A stretch of 55,769 bases of DNA from JBCCGI01 sp039029355 (GCA_039029355.1 JBCCGI010000057.1:1-55769); one strand, 5' to 3'. Positions 45,882 through 55,769 are shown, counted from the stretch's first letter. Notes: generated by a model from the letters alone, not told the origin. Numbers and translations are program-made.

Positions 45882-46106
45882 CAGCCTGCTTTCGATCCCA
45901 TTGGGGTCGCGGGTTTGGGCTCTTCTCCTCCCTCCGTTTCCTTCTCCTTCCCCATCCTTCCCCCCCTCCCCTCGCTTTGTTCTCCCTCGCTTTTGCTGGG
46001 CGATTCCTTCGCTCGCGATTCCCTTGGAGCAGGCGGATGTGGGAGCCGTCTCGGGTGCTGATCATGATTTTCTCCGAGAGATCCTCCAAAGGCCCCCGAG
46101 ACGGCT
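45840..46106. other. pyrimidine-rich, lower-GC intergenic DNA with long inverted repeat
   Basis: This stretch has strong C/T bias on the plus strand (for example CTTCTCCTCCCTCCGTTTCC at about 45914) and visibly lower GC than its neighbours. At 46044-46055 AGCCGTCTCGGG is perfectly complementary to 46095-46106, with a 39-base loop, ending ten bases before the IS. No coding frame is credible. Composition suggests DNA of other origin. Confidence 0.5.
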
Positions 46107-46116
46107 TCCCTTCCTT

Positions 46117-47370
46117 ACTGGCTGGCTTCGCTGTGGAACCCACGATTGCGGAGTCCTCGAAAGCGGCGAAGAGCAGCACGGAGGGCTAGCGTTCAGTGCG
46201 GCGCGAGGCCCTCCAGCTCTCCACCGACTCGCTTCGAAACGCGAGGGGATGGATGCTCCGCCGCCCGAGCTCCTGGCGCCAAGAGAGAAGCTCACCCGGC
46301 GTCATCCTGCGCGGAACGACCCCGAGCAACTCGGCCGGCGACTCACTGTCCGTGTTGAACCGCCGGCGCACGTAGTTGCGATAGGCCATGAAGAGCTGAA
46401 GAGCGAGGTCCAGGTAGCGCCGCTTCTTGCTCACAAGCCAGGACTCTCTGCGCAGCCGCCCCATGAGATCCCGTGCCATGGCCTCGGTGTGGTTGATCGG
46501 GAAGAGCGGATTCCACGTCGCTCGCGGGACCTTGCTGTTCGTTCGAGAGTGAAGGAGTCGACTCTCCCCGAACGCCTCGGCAGCAAGCCTGGGGTACGTC
46601 AGCTTCTCGTCTGAGCTCAAGCGGACTGCCTGTAGGCCTGTGCAGAGCTCGGCACCTCTCCTCAGTGTCCTCCGCACACTGCGCCTCGAAAGGTCCTTTC
46701 GCCGCGAACGGGCATCCTCGCGGGCAATCGCGCGCCTCCGCTCCGCGCTCATTTTCCCTCGTGGCCGAATGGGAGCCGACTCGGCCCAGACCACGAAGCG
46801 CGAGTCCCTTTCGATCAGCACGGGAACGCTCAGGGGGCGGGTGTTGCGTCGCCCCTCGTAGGTCTCCAGCTCGTCGAACTGGAGAGCGCATCCATTGAGG
46901 AGCGGCTCGCGTAGGTTGAGGTTAAGGCGGCGCAGGTGACGAGCGATCTTGCGCGCCTTCAGCTCGGTGCAGCGACGGCTCAGGGCGAGGTTTCGAGCGC
47001 TCTGGCGCAGCCCCAGGCCTGATGCGAGCAACAGAAAGAGACGAGCATTCAGCTGCGGCCGATGGTCCCGATAGTCGGCGCGAAAGGTCTGGCGGGAGAA
47101 CGTTCGTCGACAGGTCTTGCAGCGGAAACGGGGCACCAGTTGCGGCCGACAGAGCGCGCGATAGCAGCCGTGGCGCCAGTAGAAGCCGGAACGAGGGCTA
47201 CGGTGCTGGGGGCAGCGTCGATAGGGACAGCACGGCGGTTGGAACATCCTGGAATCTCCTACCGCAGGCGAGTTGGAAGGCCTGCTGTCCCCGAGACCAG
47301 CCCTAGGTCGTTTCGGTTACACCTCTTCCGTCAGGTCTAGGCGCGGGATTCCACAGCGAACCCAGCCAGT
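46117..47370 (-). mobile_element. complete insertion sequence, IS1/IS1595-like
   Basis: A 1254-bp element bounded by 22-bp inverted repeats at 46117-46138 and 47349-47370 (21 of 22 match; core CTGGCTGGSTTCGCTGTGG). It holds one intact transposase gene on the minus strand. The same ends bound the two miniature elements at 8534 and 52821. No convincing flanking duplication was found, so either it is old, or the true tips differ by a few bases. The right end supplies the stop codon of the neighbouring glycosyltransferase gene. Confidence 0.85.
46186..47247 (-). CDS. IS transposase (DDE type with N-terminal zinc motif)
   Basis: The 353-residue product begins with zinc-finger-like cysteines (CCPYRRCPQH; CRPQLVPRFRCKTCRRTF), followed by a helix-turn-helix (LGLRQSARNLALSRRCTELK) and a DDE catalytic core: Asp125 in LQFDELETYE, Asp213 in LSSDEKLTYP and Glu255 in INHTEAMARDLMGRLRRES, then WLVSKKRRYLDLALQLFMAY. 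The zinc motif, RRES/SK block and size fit the IS1/IS1595 group. The ATG has AGGAG eight bases upstream. The frame is intact, so the element may still be active. Confidence 0.88.
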   Translation of the reverse strand: MFQPPCCPYRRCPQHRSPRSGFYWRHGCYRALCRPQLVPRFRCKTCRRTFSRQTFRADYRDHRPQLNARLFLLLASGLGLRQSARNLALSRRCTELKARKIARHLRRLNLNLREPLLNGCALQFDELETYEGRRNTRPLSVPVLIERDSRFVVWAESAPIRPRGKMSAERRRAIAREDARSRRKDLSRRSVRRTLRRGAELCTGLQAVRLSSDEKLTYPRLAAEAFGESRLLHSRTNSKVPRATWNPLFPINHTEAMARDLMGRLRRESWLVSKKRRYLDLALQLFMAYRNYVRRRFNTDSESPAELLGVVPRRMTPGELLSWRQELGRRSIHPLAFRSESVESWRASRRTER

Positions 47371-49508
47371 TACCGGTCGACGAAGTGGCGGAGGGACTCG
47401 TCCCTCATCGACCACCCCCCCTCCCCCACAATCACCCGCGAAGCATTCCCCTCCGTCTCCTCCCCAACCCCATGGCGAGCAAGGATCGCCTCCACCCCAT
47501 CCATCGGTCCCGGAGTCTGCGCCCGCCGCACCAGAATCTCCGCGTCGCACCCAAGCTCCTCAAACGTCCGGCTCTCCAGCGACCGGTACCCACCACGCTC
47601 CGCCAGCACATCGCGGTAGATGTCGACCTCGGGACCCATCCGCGTCCGATACCGAAACCCCTCGTCGTGGTAGTCCACAAGCACGATCCGATCCGGAAGC
47701 TCGTCGGCCGGTGCCTCGGCCAAAACGCGAGCCCAGTGCCGAATCCTCGGTTCGGGGGGAAAGACCAGGCTTCCGATCATGTCGCCGAGGACCGGTACCT
47801 CGTCGTAGTCCGGACGCGGCCCGTCCGAGCACGTCACCCGGTACCACCGGATCCCGTTGTTCGTCAGCTGATCCCAGCCGCCGCCGAGGAGTACCGACCC
47901 GGGTGACGGGCAGCGCTCATTGACGAAGGCGTGCAGGTCGCCGAGTTCCGGATGGCACTCGAGCTCCCACTCCACCATCTCCTCCAGGTTCGCGTAGAGC
48001 CGCATCGCGCCGGGCACGAGAGCCACCGCGAGCGCCGTCCAGGCCAGTCCGGGGGCGAACACGGCCTCGCCGGGCTGCATCCGAACGAAGAGCCCTCCGA
48101 CACCCAGCACCAAGAGCGCGATTCCAAGCGCAGCCGTCGAGCTGCCGAAGTACACCGCGAGCGCGCGATACTCTGTCGCGAAGTGATCGATGTAGGCGTC
48201 GGGTGCGAGCGAGAGCCCCCAATGGTCCTCGCGCAGCTCGTACAGGTGCGTGAACGGCGCGCGCCAGACGTCGAAGAAGCCGTCCGGTGAGAGAGCGGCG
48301 GCGACGCCGGCGGTCGTCAACAGCACGCCGGCAACGAGCGTGAAGACGCGTCCCAACGTGGTGCCGCCACGTGACATCCGCTGCGCGAGTCGATCCAGGG
48401 CGTCCGGTAGGACGATCGCCGCCAGCAGCAGAAAGATCGGTGCTTCGACGAAGTTGTAGCGGAAGTGGAAGCGCGAACGGATCCCGAGGAACACCGCGGT
48501 GATCACGGCCCACAGCCAAACCGCCCGAACGGCGGGTTCCGAACGCCGCCAGCCGGTCGCCAGGGCGAAGATCGCGATCGCTCCCATCGCCAGACTCGAG
48601 CCGTATTCGGTGACCCACGTCAGAAAGAAGTCGAGCGCCACGAGCCTTCCACTGCCCGCAAAGGGGTGGCTCACGCTGTCCTTCAGAGCGTCGAGCTTGT
48701 CGGGGTGAGCGAACCAGGCCACGATCATGAAGAGCGGGAGCAGGAACAGGACTCCCGCCCCGGTCTGCAGCATTCGCTCGACCCGGAAGCGCTGACGGAT
48801 CAGCTCCGCGATCCCGAGGCAAAGCGCAAGCAGCCCGCCGTGGTCGTACTTCGTCAGCATCGCGATGCCCAGCGCGAAGCCGGCCGCGATAGCTCTGCCC
48901 CAGGGGTGCTCCTTTTCGAGCGACCACACATAGGCGAGGACCGCCAGGAACGAAAAGAAGAGCGAAGCCGGCTCGGTCAGGCTCTGCGCCGAGAACGTCA
49001 GCACATTCGGAGACGCCAGCAGCAGCAGGGTCGCCAGCAGTCCGCTGGCCGCGCCCGTGCGCGGCGCAAGGCGGCGGCCCAGCTCGAAGAAAAGCAGACA
49101 GCTGCCGAGCAGGAAGAAGATCGAGGGCAGCCTGGCCGTGAAGTCCGACGGTCCGAAGAACACGAACGACGGCACCGTGGCCCAGGCGTGGACGAACGGA
49201 TACCAGCGCACGTGCGGGTTCACCGGCGGCTGCCAGCGTTCCGGGAACCAGGTGTCGTGGAGGAAGCCGCCGATCTCCCCGTCGGCCAGCCGGTCGTAGA
49301 GCCGTAGGGCCTCGACCGCATGGACCGCCTCGTCGGCATCCATGCCCCAGTCGGTGCGGTACGTGATGCGCCCGAGCACGAGGCACGCCAAGACCGAGAC
49401 AAGCAGTGCCAAGCAGAACGCCGAGCGCTCGCGCGTCCGGCGACGCGCCTCCTCGAGACCGGGCGGAAGCGGCGACACGGAAGGGGGGGGCTGGGCAGGA
49501 ATCGTCAC
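47370..49508 (-). CDS. glycosyltransferase family 39-like membrane protein
   Basis: The 712-residue product has about 11-12 membrane spans. The first loop carries the acidic DWGMDADEAVHAVEAL, as in ArnT/PMT-type enzymes that use polyprenyl-phosphate sugars, followed by FTARLPSIFFLLGSCLLFFE, TKYDHGGLLALCLGIAEL and RFHFRYNFVEAPIFLLL. The C-terminal 220 residues form a periplasmic domain. It probably transfers a sugar from a lipid carrier to a lipid or protein; acceptor unknown. The TAA stop is formed by the end of the adjoining IS, so the natural C-terminus may have been longer. GTG start; TAAGTT lies nine bases upstream. Confidence 0.88.
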   Translation of the reverse strand: MTIPAQPPPSVSPLPPGLEEARRRTRERSAFCLALLVSVLACLVLGRITYRTDWGMDADEAVHAVEALRLYDRLADGEIGGFLHDTWFPERWQPPVNPHVRWYPFVHAWATVPSFVFFGPSDFTARLPSIFFLLGSCLLFFELGRRLAPRTGAASGLLATLLLLASPNVLTFSAQSLTEPASLFFSFLAVLAYVWSLEKEHPWGRAIAAGFALGIAMLTKYDHGGLLALCLGIAELIRQRFRVERMLQTGAGVLFLLPLFMIVAWFAHPDKLDALKDSVSHPFAGSGRLVALDFFLTWVTEYGSSLAMGAIAIFALATGWRRSEPAVRAVWLWAVITAVFLGIRSRFHFRYNFVEAPIFLLLAAIVLPDALDRLAQRMSRGGTTLGRVFTLVAGVLLTTAGVAAALSPDGFFDVWRAPFTHLYELREDHWGLSLAPDAYIDHFATEYRALAVYFGSSTAALGIALLVLGVGGLFVRMQPGEAVFAPGLAWTALAVALVPGAMRLYANLEEMVEWELECHPELGDLHAFVNERCPSPGSVLLGGGWDQLTNNGIRWYRVTCSDGPRPDYDEVPVLGDMIGSLVFPPEPRIRHWARVLAEAPADELPDRIVLVDYHDEGFRYRTRMGPEVDIYRDVLAERGGYRSLESRTFEELGCDAEILVRRAQTPGPMDGVEAILARHGVGEETEGNASRVIVGEGGWSMRDESLRHFVDR

Positions 49509-49517
49509 GCGGAGACC

Positions 49518-49523
49518 AACTTA
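49518..49523 (-). promoter_or_regulatory. TAAGTT box, possible -10
   Basis: On the minus strand TAAGTT ends nine bases before the GTG at 49508, with no ribosome site between; it fits the TAnnnT pattern seen before other genes here. 49524-49810 upstream shows no gene. Confidence 0.3.
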
Positions 49524-49810
49524 CGCGGTGGACCGACGCGGTTCGACCCTGGCCCCGACAACCGCGAGGAGAGCTCACCCCGCCGTTTCATTCGGCGGAA
49601 CGCCGGGCGCACGCGCCGCGGATGCGCATCCCGCGATCGCCTCCATCCGGAGCAACCGATCCCGCCGTAGCCCGGTCCGGACTACCGATCCACGGCCCAG
49701 GAGCCACAACCCGAGTGCTCCGACGGAGCGGCTTTGCGCCAGCCGCAGTGCCTCCCGCGCTCTTTTGGCGCGGGTCGCTGGCGCGGTCTGCTACCGGGGC
49801 CTGCTCGCGC

Positions 49811-50303
49811 GGCAGCTCCCACGGTCAGCTGGCGTGGCAGCCCCCGCGGTCGATTGGCGTCGGCAGTCCCGCAGTCCGCTGGCGGGGCAGTTCCCGCAGT
49901 CGGCTGGCGGGGCAGTTCCCGCAGTCGGCTGGCGGGCAGCTCCCGCGGCCGTCTGGCGCGGCAGTCCCGCAGTCGGCTAAGCGTGGCAGTTCCCGCAGTC
50001 CGCTGGCGTGGCGGCTCCCGCGGTCGGCTGGCGTCGGCAGTCCCGCAGTCCCCTGGCGGGGCAGTTCCCACAGTCGGCTGGCGGGCAGCTCCCGCGGTCG
50101 TCTGGTGCGGCAGTCCCGCAGTCGGCTAGCGTGGCAGTTCCCGCAGTCCGCTGCCGGGCAGCTGCCGCGGTCGTCTGGTGCGGCAGTCCCGCGGTCGGCT
50201 GGCGTGGCAGTCTCGCGGTCGGCTGGCGTGGCAGTCCCGCAGTCCGCTGGCGTGGCAGCTCCCGCGGTCGGCTGGCGCGGCAGTTCCCGCCTGTTGGCGC
50301 GGC
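49811..50303 (+). repeat. minisatellite, about 20 units of 24-26 bp
   Basis: Units start with GGCAG and follow GGCAGTTCCCGCAGTCSGCT then GGCGK, with lengths 24, 25 or 26. Roughly six-unit blocks (about 149 bp) are themselves repeated: the units beginning near 49911 recur in the same order near 50060. Because unit lengths are not multiples of three, no frame keeps the repeat, so the open frames here are not genes. There are no unique spacers, so this is not a CRISPR array. It lies between the starts of no genes: the glycosyltransferase start is on one side and the lamin-tail stop on the other. Confidence 0.9.
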
Positions 50304-50418
50304 GGTCCTGTGGATTGGATTGGGCGGAGCTGCGGCCGGCGCCTCCTCGTGACGGCGGGGATTCGGCTCCTCTTTTCCGCTTAGCCCGCAGCTTAGCCGT
50401 GCGGGCGCAGGCGGCGTC

Positions 50419-51438
50419 CTAGAGCACGACCTGATATGCGTTCGAGAACGCCACGATTCCGCTCGCCGACCCGGGGTCGACGACCGCTCCCTGCAGGAAC
50501 AGCGGAGCGGCGAGTAGGTTGGGGTCGTCGGGGACAGGCAACTTGAAGGTGCCGAGGCCCTGGCCGTCGATGGTGCTAGGGCCGAGCTGGAGGATCAGCG
50601 TGGTGGGGTCGATCTCCATCACGCACGAGAAGATCGGCAGCGACGCGAAGTTGGAGGAGAGGCCGACGACGGCGGCGGCGCCGGGGAGTGCGTTGGTGAT
50701 CTCCATCCGGAAGGTCTGGTTGCCCATGGCGGGCGGACCTCCGGTGCTCTCGAGGGCGGGGATGCCGGACGTGCCGGCGCAGCCGCTTCCGTAGGGGCCG
50801 GCGTAGGGGTTGCCGGGGAACTCGTTGTAGAGGCCCAGGGTCGGCGAGCCGTCGGCCCACCAATCGGCCGGGGTGTCGCCCGAGCCGTCGTACGAGAGCG
50901 ACTGGCCCTCCGGGTAGACGACGACCGAGGTTCCGATCTGCCAGATGCCCGCGACCTGTGCCTGGACCTCGTGGTGCGTGGTGCCGCCCCACTGGACGAA
51001 GTCGAGGATGTTGAACGAGCTGGAGAACTGCGCGCAGTCGGTCGTGGTGAAGATCGCCACGCTCCCGACCTGGTTGTCCAGGTTCTTCGGCGGCGTGATG
51101 CAGATGAACTGCGCGCCGGTGCTGCCGGTGTAGAACTCGGTGTTCGTGTCGAGGCCGTCTTCGAGGTAGTGCACGACGACCTGACCGCCGGGCGGGATCT
51201 TGAACCCGGTCGGGAAGGGCCAGTAGGTGCGGTTGTCGATCAGCGTTCCCGGGTAGCAGACCGCGAGCGCGTACCCGAACAGGTTCGCCTCCTGGGCGTC
51301 GTTGTTGCGGATCTCGATCCGCTCCAGCCCCGCGTCCGGCCCGGCCGGGTTGTACAGAACTTCGCTGATGGCCACGTCGAACTGGGCGGAGGCGGCCGAC
51401 GCGAGGAGGGCGCTGGCGACGATCGGGAGGGCTCTCAT
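50419..51438 (-). CDS. secreted lamin-tail-domain protein
   Basis: The 339-residue product has a signal peptide (MRALPIVASALLASAASAQF) and a lamin-tail domain at once: VAISEVLYNPAGPDAGLERI and EIRNNDAQEANLFGYALAVC, with GGQVVVHY and DFVQWGG strands further on (about 20-190). Bacterial lamin-tail domains are Ig-like and are thought to anchor or bind at the surface. A Gly-rich linker (NPYAGPYGSGCAGTSGIP) precedes the common tail (FKLPVPDDPNLLAAPLFLQG ... SNAYQVVL). ATG at 51438 gives the signal peptide. 51439-51712 upstream shows nothing recognisable. Confidence 0.88.
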   Translation of the reverse strand: MRALPIVASALLASAASAQFDVAISEVLYNPAGPDAGLERIEIRNNDAQEANLFGYALAVCYPGTLIDNRTYWPFPTGFKIPPGGQVVVHYLEDGLDTNTEFYTGSTGAQFICITPPKNLDNQVGSVAIFTTTDCAQFSSSFNILDFVQWGGTTHHEVQAQVAGIWQIGTSVVVYPEGQSLSYDGSGDTPADWWADGSPTLGLYNEFPGNPYAGPYGSGCAGTSGIPALESTGGPPAMGNQTFRMEITNALPGAAAVVGLSSNFASLPIFSCVMEIDPTTLILQLGPSTIDGQGLGTFKLPVPDDPNLLAAPLFLQGAVVDPGSASGIVAFSNAYQVVL

Positions 51439-51712
51439 GGGGATACCTGGGTGCTGGGGAGGGGCCGAACGACCATGCTAGCACCCCTCCGGAGGACGGT
51501 TTCGGCCCCGCGCGGGCGGAAGGAGAGGGCGGGTGGAGCCCTTGCCCGGGACGCTCTGGGAGGCGGGCGGCCGCGCCGGGGCCGAGGCGGTCCGTTCGAC
51601 CGGCGCTGAGGGGGCCTGGGACAAGCATCGAGCGGCCGCGAGGCCGAGTCCGCCGGTCCGATCGGCCGTAGGCAGCGGCGAACGGTCCTTCCGCCGGAGA
51701 TCGATGCTCCGG

Positions 51713-52819
51713 CTAGGACCTCGTCGCGGCTGAGAAGACGCGCTCCATGTTCCCGCCCAGGACCTTGCGGACCTCCGCGGCCGCGAAGCCCCGCTGGAGC
51801 AACAGCTCGGCCAGCCGGCCGTAGGTCGAGGCGTCCTCGAGCCCCTCCGGTCCGCGCTGGATGCCGTCGAAGTCGCTACCGACGCCGACGTGATCGATCC
51901 CCGCCACCTCGACGGCGTGCACCACGTGGTCCGCGACGCGCGCCGCCGGCAGGGGCCGCGCGTGGGTCTGGAGGTGCTCCGATTGGGCGAGGTAGAGCCC
52001 GGTGTCTCCGGGCCCCTGCAGCGCTCGGTAGGCGTCGGTGGAGCGGATGCGGGCCTCCTCCTTCTGCGCGTCTGCATCGAGGAAGCCTGGGTGGAACACG
52101 ATCCCGACCACCCCGCCGTTGTCGCGCAGGGCTCGGAGTTGATCGTCGGTCAGGTTGCGCGGATGGGAGTGCAGCGCGGCGCAGCCCGAGTGGCTGGCAA
52201 AGACCGGCCGGCTGGTCTCCTCGAGAGCGTCGTAGAACGACCGCTCGCCGGCGTGGGAGAGATCGACGACCATCCCGAGCCGGTTCATCTCGCGCACGAC
52301 CTCGCGACCGAAGGCGGAGAGGCCGGCGGGGACCTCCGGACCAGCTCCGTCCTGGCAGGAGCGGATCCAGGTCAGGTGGTTGTTCCAGACCAGGGTAAGG
52401 ACCCGCAGCCCACGGGCGTGGAACCAGCGCAGCTTGTCGAGGCTCTCCTCGATGGCGTGACCGCCCTCGATACCCGGAATGCCGGCGGTGACTCCGGCGC
52501 GGCGCGCAGCGGCCAGCTCGTCGCCGTCGCGGACCAGCCGCAGGCGCTCCGGATGCCGCTGCGCGAGGTCGTGGGCGGTCGAGAGGAGGGCGGCGGCGCG
52601 GTCAAAGCTGCCGTCTGGGAGGAAACTCGGGTCGACCCAACAGACCAGCACGACGGCCCCCAGGCCGCCCTCGCGGCCTCGGACGAGGTCGAGCTGGCCG
52701 GGGCCGCGCTCGCCGAGATCGTGCCCGAGGTCGAGCATGCGCTGGAGCGAGTCGACGTGAGCGTCGAAGACGGGGAGATCTTGGAGGAGGGCCGCCGCCC
52801 CCCCATCGCATCGAGACAT
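51713..52819 (-). CDS. membrane dipeptidase (peptidase M19)
   Basis: A zinc dipeptidase of the renal-dipeptidase family. The 368-residue product has FDAHVDS (His21, Asp23, zinc ligands), GIEGGHAIEE (bridging Glu), LTLVWNNHLTWI, VVDLSHAGERSFYDAL and PVFASHSGCAALHSHPRNLT (His ligands), and HVGVGSDFDGI near the end (Asp). It lacks a signal peptide, so it is probably cytoplasmic and cleaves dipeptides. The ATG lies one base inside the end of miniature element B, and no ribosome site is visible, so the original upstream region has been replaced. Length is typical, so the protein itself seems complete. Confidence 0.93.
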   Translation of the reverse strand: MSRCDGGAAALLQDLPVFDAHVDSLQRMLDLGHDLGERGPGQLDLVRGREGGLGAVVLVCWVDPSFLPDGSFDRAAALLSTAHDLAQRHPERLRLVRDGDELAAARRAGVTAGIPGIEGGHAIEESLDKLRWFHARGLRVLTLVWNNHLTWIRSCQDGAGPEVPAGLSAFGREVVREMNRLGMVVDLSHAGERSFYDALEETSRPVFASHSGCAALHSHPRNLTDDQLRALRDNGGVVGIVFHPGFLDADAQKEEARIRSTDAYRALQGPGDTGLYLAQSEHLQTHARPLPAARVADHVVHAVEVAGIDHVGVGSDFDGIQRGPEGLEDASTYGRLAELLLQRGFAAAEVRKVLGGNMERVFSAATRS

Positions 52820-52820
52820 G

Positions 52821-53027
52821 GCTGGCTGGGTTCGGTGTGGAATGCAGGGCCAAGAGAGCCCCTAGGTGCGCCGTAGGCAAGGGTTTGTGTCAGGCGTTGG
52901 CGCGCGAAGCGCCGCTCGTGCGGCGACCGGTACGCGCCGTGCGGGCCGGAAAGCGGCCTGGCGGACGCGTGGGGACGAGGTCGGCAGGAACCCGCAATAT
53001 GCCGTTTCCACACGGAAGCCAGCCAGT
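52821..53027. mobile_element. miniature inverted-repeat element, copy B
   Basis: A 207-bp segment with 22-bp inverted repeats at 52821-52842 and 53006-53027 (19 of 22 match), the same ends as the IS at 46117 and the element at 8534. Just inside the right end, ATTGCGGGTTCCTG (minus strand) matches ATTGCAGGTTCCTG of copy A. Length is nearly that of copy A (203). It has no coding frame and is read as a non-autonomous derivative of the IS. Confidence 0.75.
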
Positions 53028-53184
53028 TTCGGAGCTGCCAAGGTGACAGGTGGTCTCGAACCTCTCCCCACCCACTGCCATTCCGGCAGCACGCCCTCAC
53101 CCTGCTCCCCGCCCCCCGTGCCACAACCCCACCCCACAAGCCCCGGCACGCGCTTTGCTTCCCCCGGGGCCCTTCGAACGAAAC

Positions 53185-53613
53185 ATGTCCCGCCCCTACC
53201 GAATCCTATGCGCTGACGACGACTCCGAGGTCCGCTCGGGCGTCGTCGATCTCCTGACCGGCATCGGCCTGTCGGTGATCGAGGCGGAGACCGGCTTCGA
53301 GGCGATCGAGCAGGCGCAGTCGAGCCGCATCGACGCGGCGCTGCTCGATCTGCACATGCCCGAGTGCACCGGGATCGAGGCGTTGCCGCGGTTGCGCGAG
53401 CTGCGGCTGGGGCTGCCGTGTCTGGTCTACTCCGGAGACTGGACCAGCGCGCTCGAAGAGCTGGCGCTCAAGGCCGGCGCCTTTGGGATTCTCCGCAAGC
53501 CCATCCGGCCTCAGCTGCTTCGCAGCGAGATCCTCCGTGCCGTCGAGACCTGGCCGGATGGATTTCTCGCGGGCGAGCCCCCGATCAACGACCGCGGCGA
53601 CCGCGGCGCGTGA
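53185..53613 (+). CDS. single-domain response regulator
   Basis: The 142-residue product is one receiver domain: acidic pocket CADDDSEVR (Asp11-13), phospho-acceptor Asp55 in ALLDLHMPECTG, Ser in CLVYSGDW and Lys105 in GILRKPIRP. There is no output domain, so it acts through protein contact, like CheY or Spo0F. No kinase is adjacent; the kinases at 25339-29073 are 24 kb away. groES starts 60 bases downstream in the same direction. The ATG lacks a strong ribosome site. Confidence 0.92.
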   Translation: MSRPYRILCADDDSEVRSGVVDLLTGIGLSVIEAETGFEAIEQAQSSRIDAALLDLHMPECTGIEALPRLRELRLGLPCLVYSGDWTSALEELALKAGAFGILRKPIRPQLLRSEILRAVETWPDGFLAGEPPINDRGDRGA

Positions 53614-53673
53614 ACCCCTTCCGTACTTCAGTCGATTCCGACGCAAGCATCCCCAGATAGAAAGCTCACTCCC

Positions 53674-53976
53674 ATGGCAACCAAGACCAAGGTGAACATC
53701 CGCCCGCTCGGCGACCGCGTCCTGCTTCAGCGCGCGGAAGCTGAAGACAAGACCGCCGGCGGCATCCTTCTGCCCGAGAGCGCCAAGGACAAGCCGAAGG
53801 AAGGCAAGATCATCGCGGTGGGCGAAGGCTCGGTCGTCGACGGCAAGCGCGAGCCCCTCAGCGTCAAGGCGGGCGACCGCGTCCTCTTCAGCTCCTATGC
53901 CGGCACCGAGGTCAAGTACGCCGGTGAGGAGTACCTCATCATGCGCGAGGACGACATCCTCGGCATCATCGGCTGA
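53674..53976 (+). CDS. groES: co-chaperonin GroES
   Basis: The 100-residue product caps the GroEL cavity. It has IRPLGDRVLLQRAEAEDKTA, the mobile loop GGILLPESAKDKPKEGKI, VGEG and AGDRVLFSSYAGTEVKYAGE, and EEYLIMREDDILGII. groEL starts 30 bases downstream, the usual bicistronic order. No CIRCE inverted repeat (TTAGCACTC ... GAGTGCTAA) is visible upstream, so HrcA control is not evident. Confidence 0.98.
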   Translation: MATKTKVNIRPLGDRVLLQRAEAEDKTAGGILLPESAKDKPKEGKIIAVGEGSVVDGKREPLSVKAGDRVLFSSYAGTEVKYAGEEYLIMREDDILGIIG

Positions 53977-54006
53977 CGCAGCCCGAACCACCAGGAGACC
54001 CATCCG

Positions 54007-55620
<1,614 letters not shown>

Positions 55621-55660
55621 CCGACTCGACGACGGAGGGTCCTCCCCTCCCGGCCCTCCT

Positions 55661-55695
55661 CGCGGGCCGCCCGATGGCAGTTAGGGCGGCCCGCG
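55661..55695 (+). terminator. hairpin terminator after groEL
   Basis: A perfect 12-bp stem (CGCGGGCCGCCC with its complement) and an 11-base loop lie 40 bases after the groEL stop. There is no T run. The remaining bases to the window end are C/G homopolymer runs with no gene. Confidence 0.65.
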
Positions 55696-55769
55696 CGTGG
55701 GTGTGGGGGGGGGCGACCCCCACCCGCGCCCCCCCGGGCCGCCAGGCGCGCGCGGGCGCCCCCGGCGGG

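Noticed and set aside
49811..50303. CRISPR array
   Set aside because: Units follow each other directly, with no unique spacers, and no cas genes are near.
49342..50422. Open frames through the minisatellite
   Set aside because: Unit lengths of 24, 25 and 26 bases mean the repeat is not kept in any one frame; open only because stops are rare.
53614..53673. CIRCE operator before groES
   Set aside because: No inverted repeat resembling TTAGCACTC/GAGTGCTAA is present.

Overview
The window looks like a Planctomycetota chromosome segment. The grounds are very high GC (I estimate about 70%), four ECF sigma factors (one fused to a membrane-anchored extracellular part), an ECF sigma/Ser-Thr kinase gene pair, many large exported proteins with a common C-terminal beta-rich tail, and prepilin genes without a full type II secretion set. 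The phylum call is inferred from gene content; there is no rRNA in the window.

Layout. 1-3000: a decaying area with a 5'-truncated secreted protein, about 680 bases without a gene, a carboxypeptidase-regulatory-like gene split by an in-frame amber codon, and a second, broken copy of the first gene's tail. 3000-8520: a small secreted protein, tRNA-Val(CAC), an ECF sigma gene, then a leftward group ending in cdd-ligA. 8534-8736: a miniature inverted-repeat element. 8758-18098: a sigma factor fused to a membrane span and extracellular domains, a DUF1028 protein, a subtilisin-like protease, another secreted protein and an ECF sigma gene. 18234-25181: recQ, a secretin-domain lipoprotein, an NHL-repeat protein and a choice-of-anchor-B protein. 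25339-29626: a HAMP protein with two histidine kinases. 29789-33937: a coupled pseudopilin operon ending in a HEAT-repeat protein. 34165-36199: a two-gene sodium:solute symporter. 36353-41665: a very large carboxypeptidase-regulatory-like protein, facing away from a beta-helix lipoprotein and SGNH hydrolase pair. 41798-45714: an ECF sigma/kinase operon. 45715-47370: pyrimidine-rich DNA with long inverted repeats and a possible structured RNA, then a complete IS. 47370-53027: a glycosyltransferase, a 24-26 bp minisatellite, a lamin-tail protein, a membrane dipeptidase and a second miniature element. 53185-55620: an orphan response regulator and groES-groEL.

Themes. Cell-surface and exported functions dominate, joined to signalling (sigma factors, kinases, receiver domains). 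The most unusual signals are: one IS family present as a full element and two roughly 205 bp deletion derivatives that touch neighbouring genes; the membrane-tethered sigma fusion; a C-terminal module shared by seven unrelated exported proteins; a TAnnnT box 6-9 nt before several start codons, suggesting leaderless transcripts; the minisatellite; and the possible switch-like RNA at 45758-45881.
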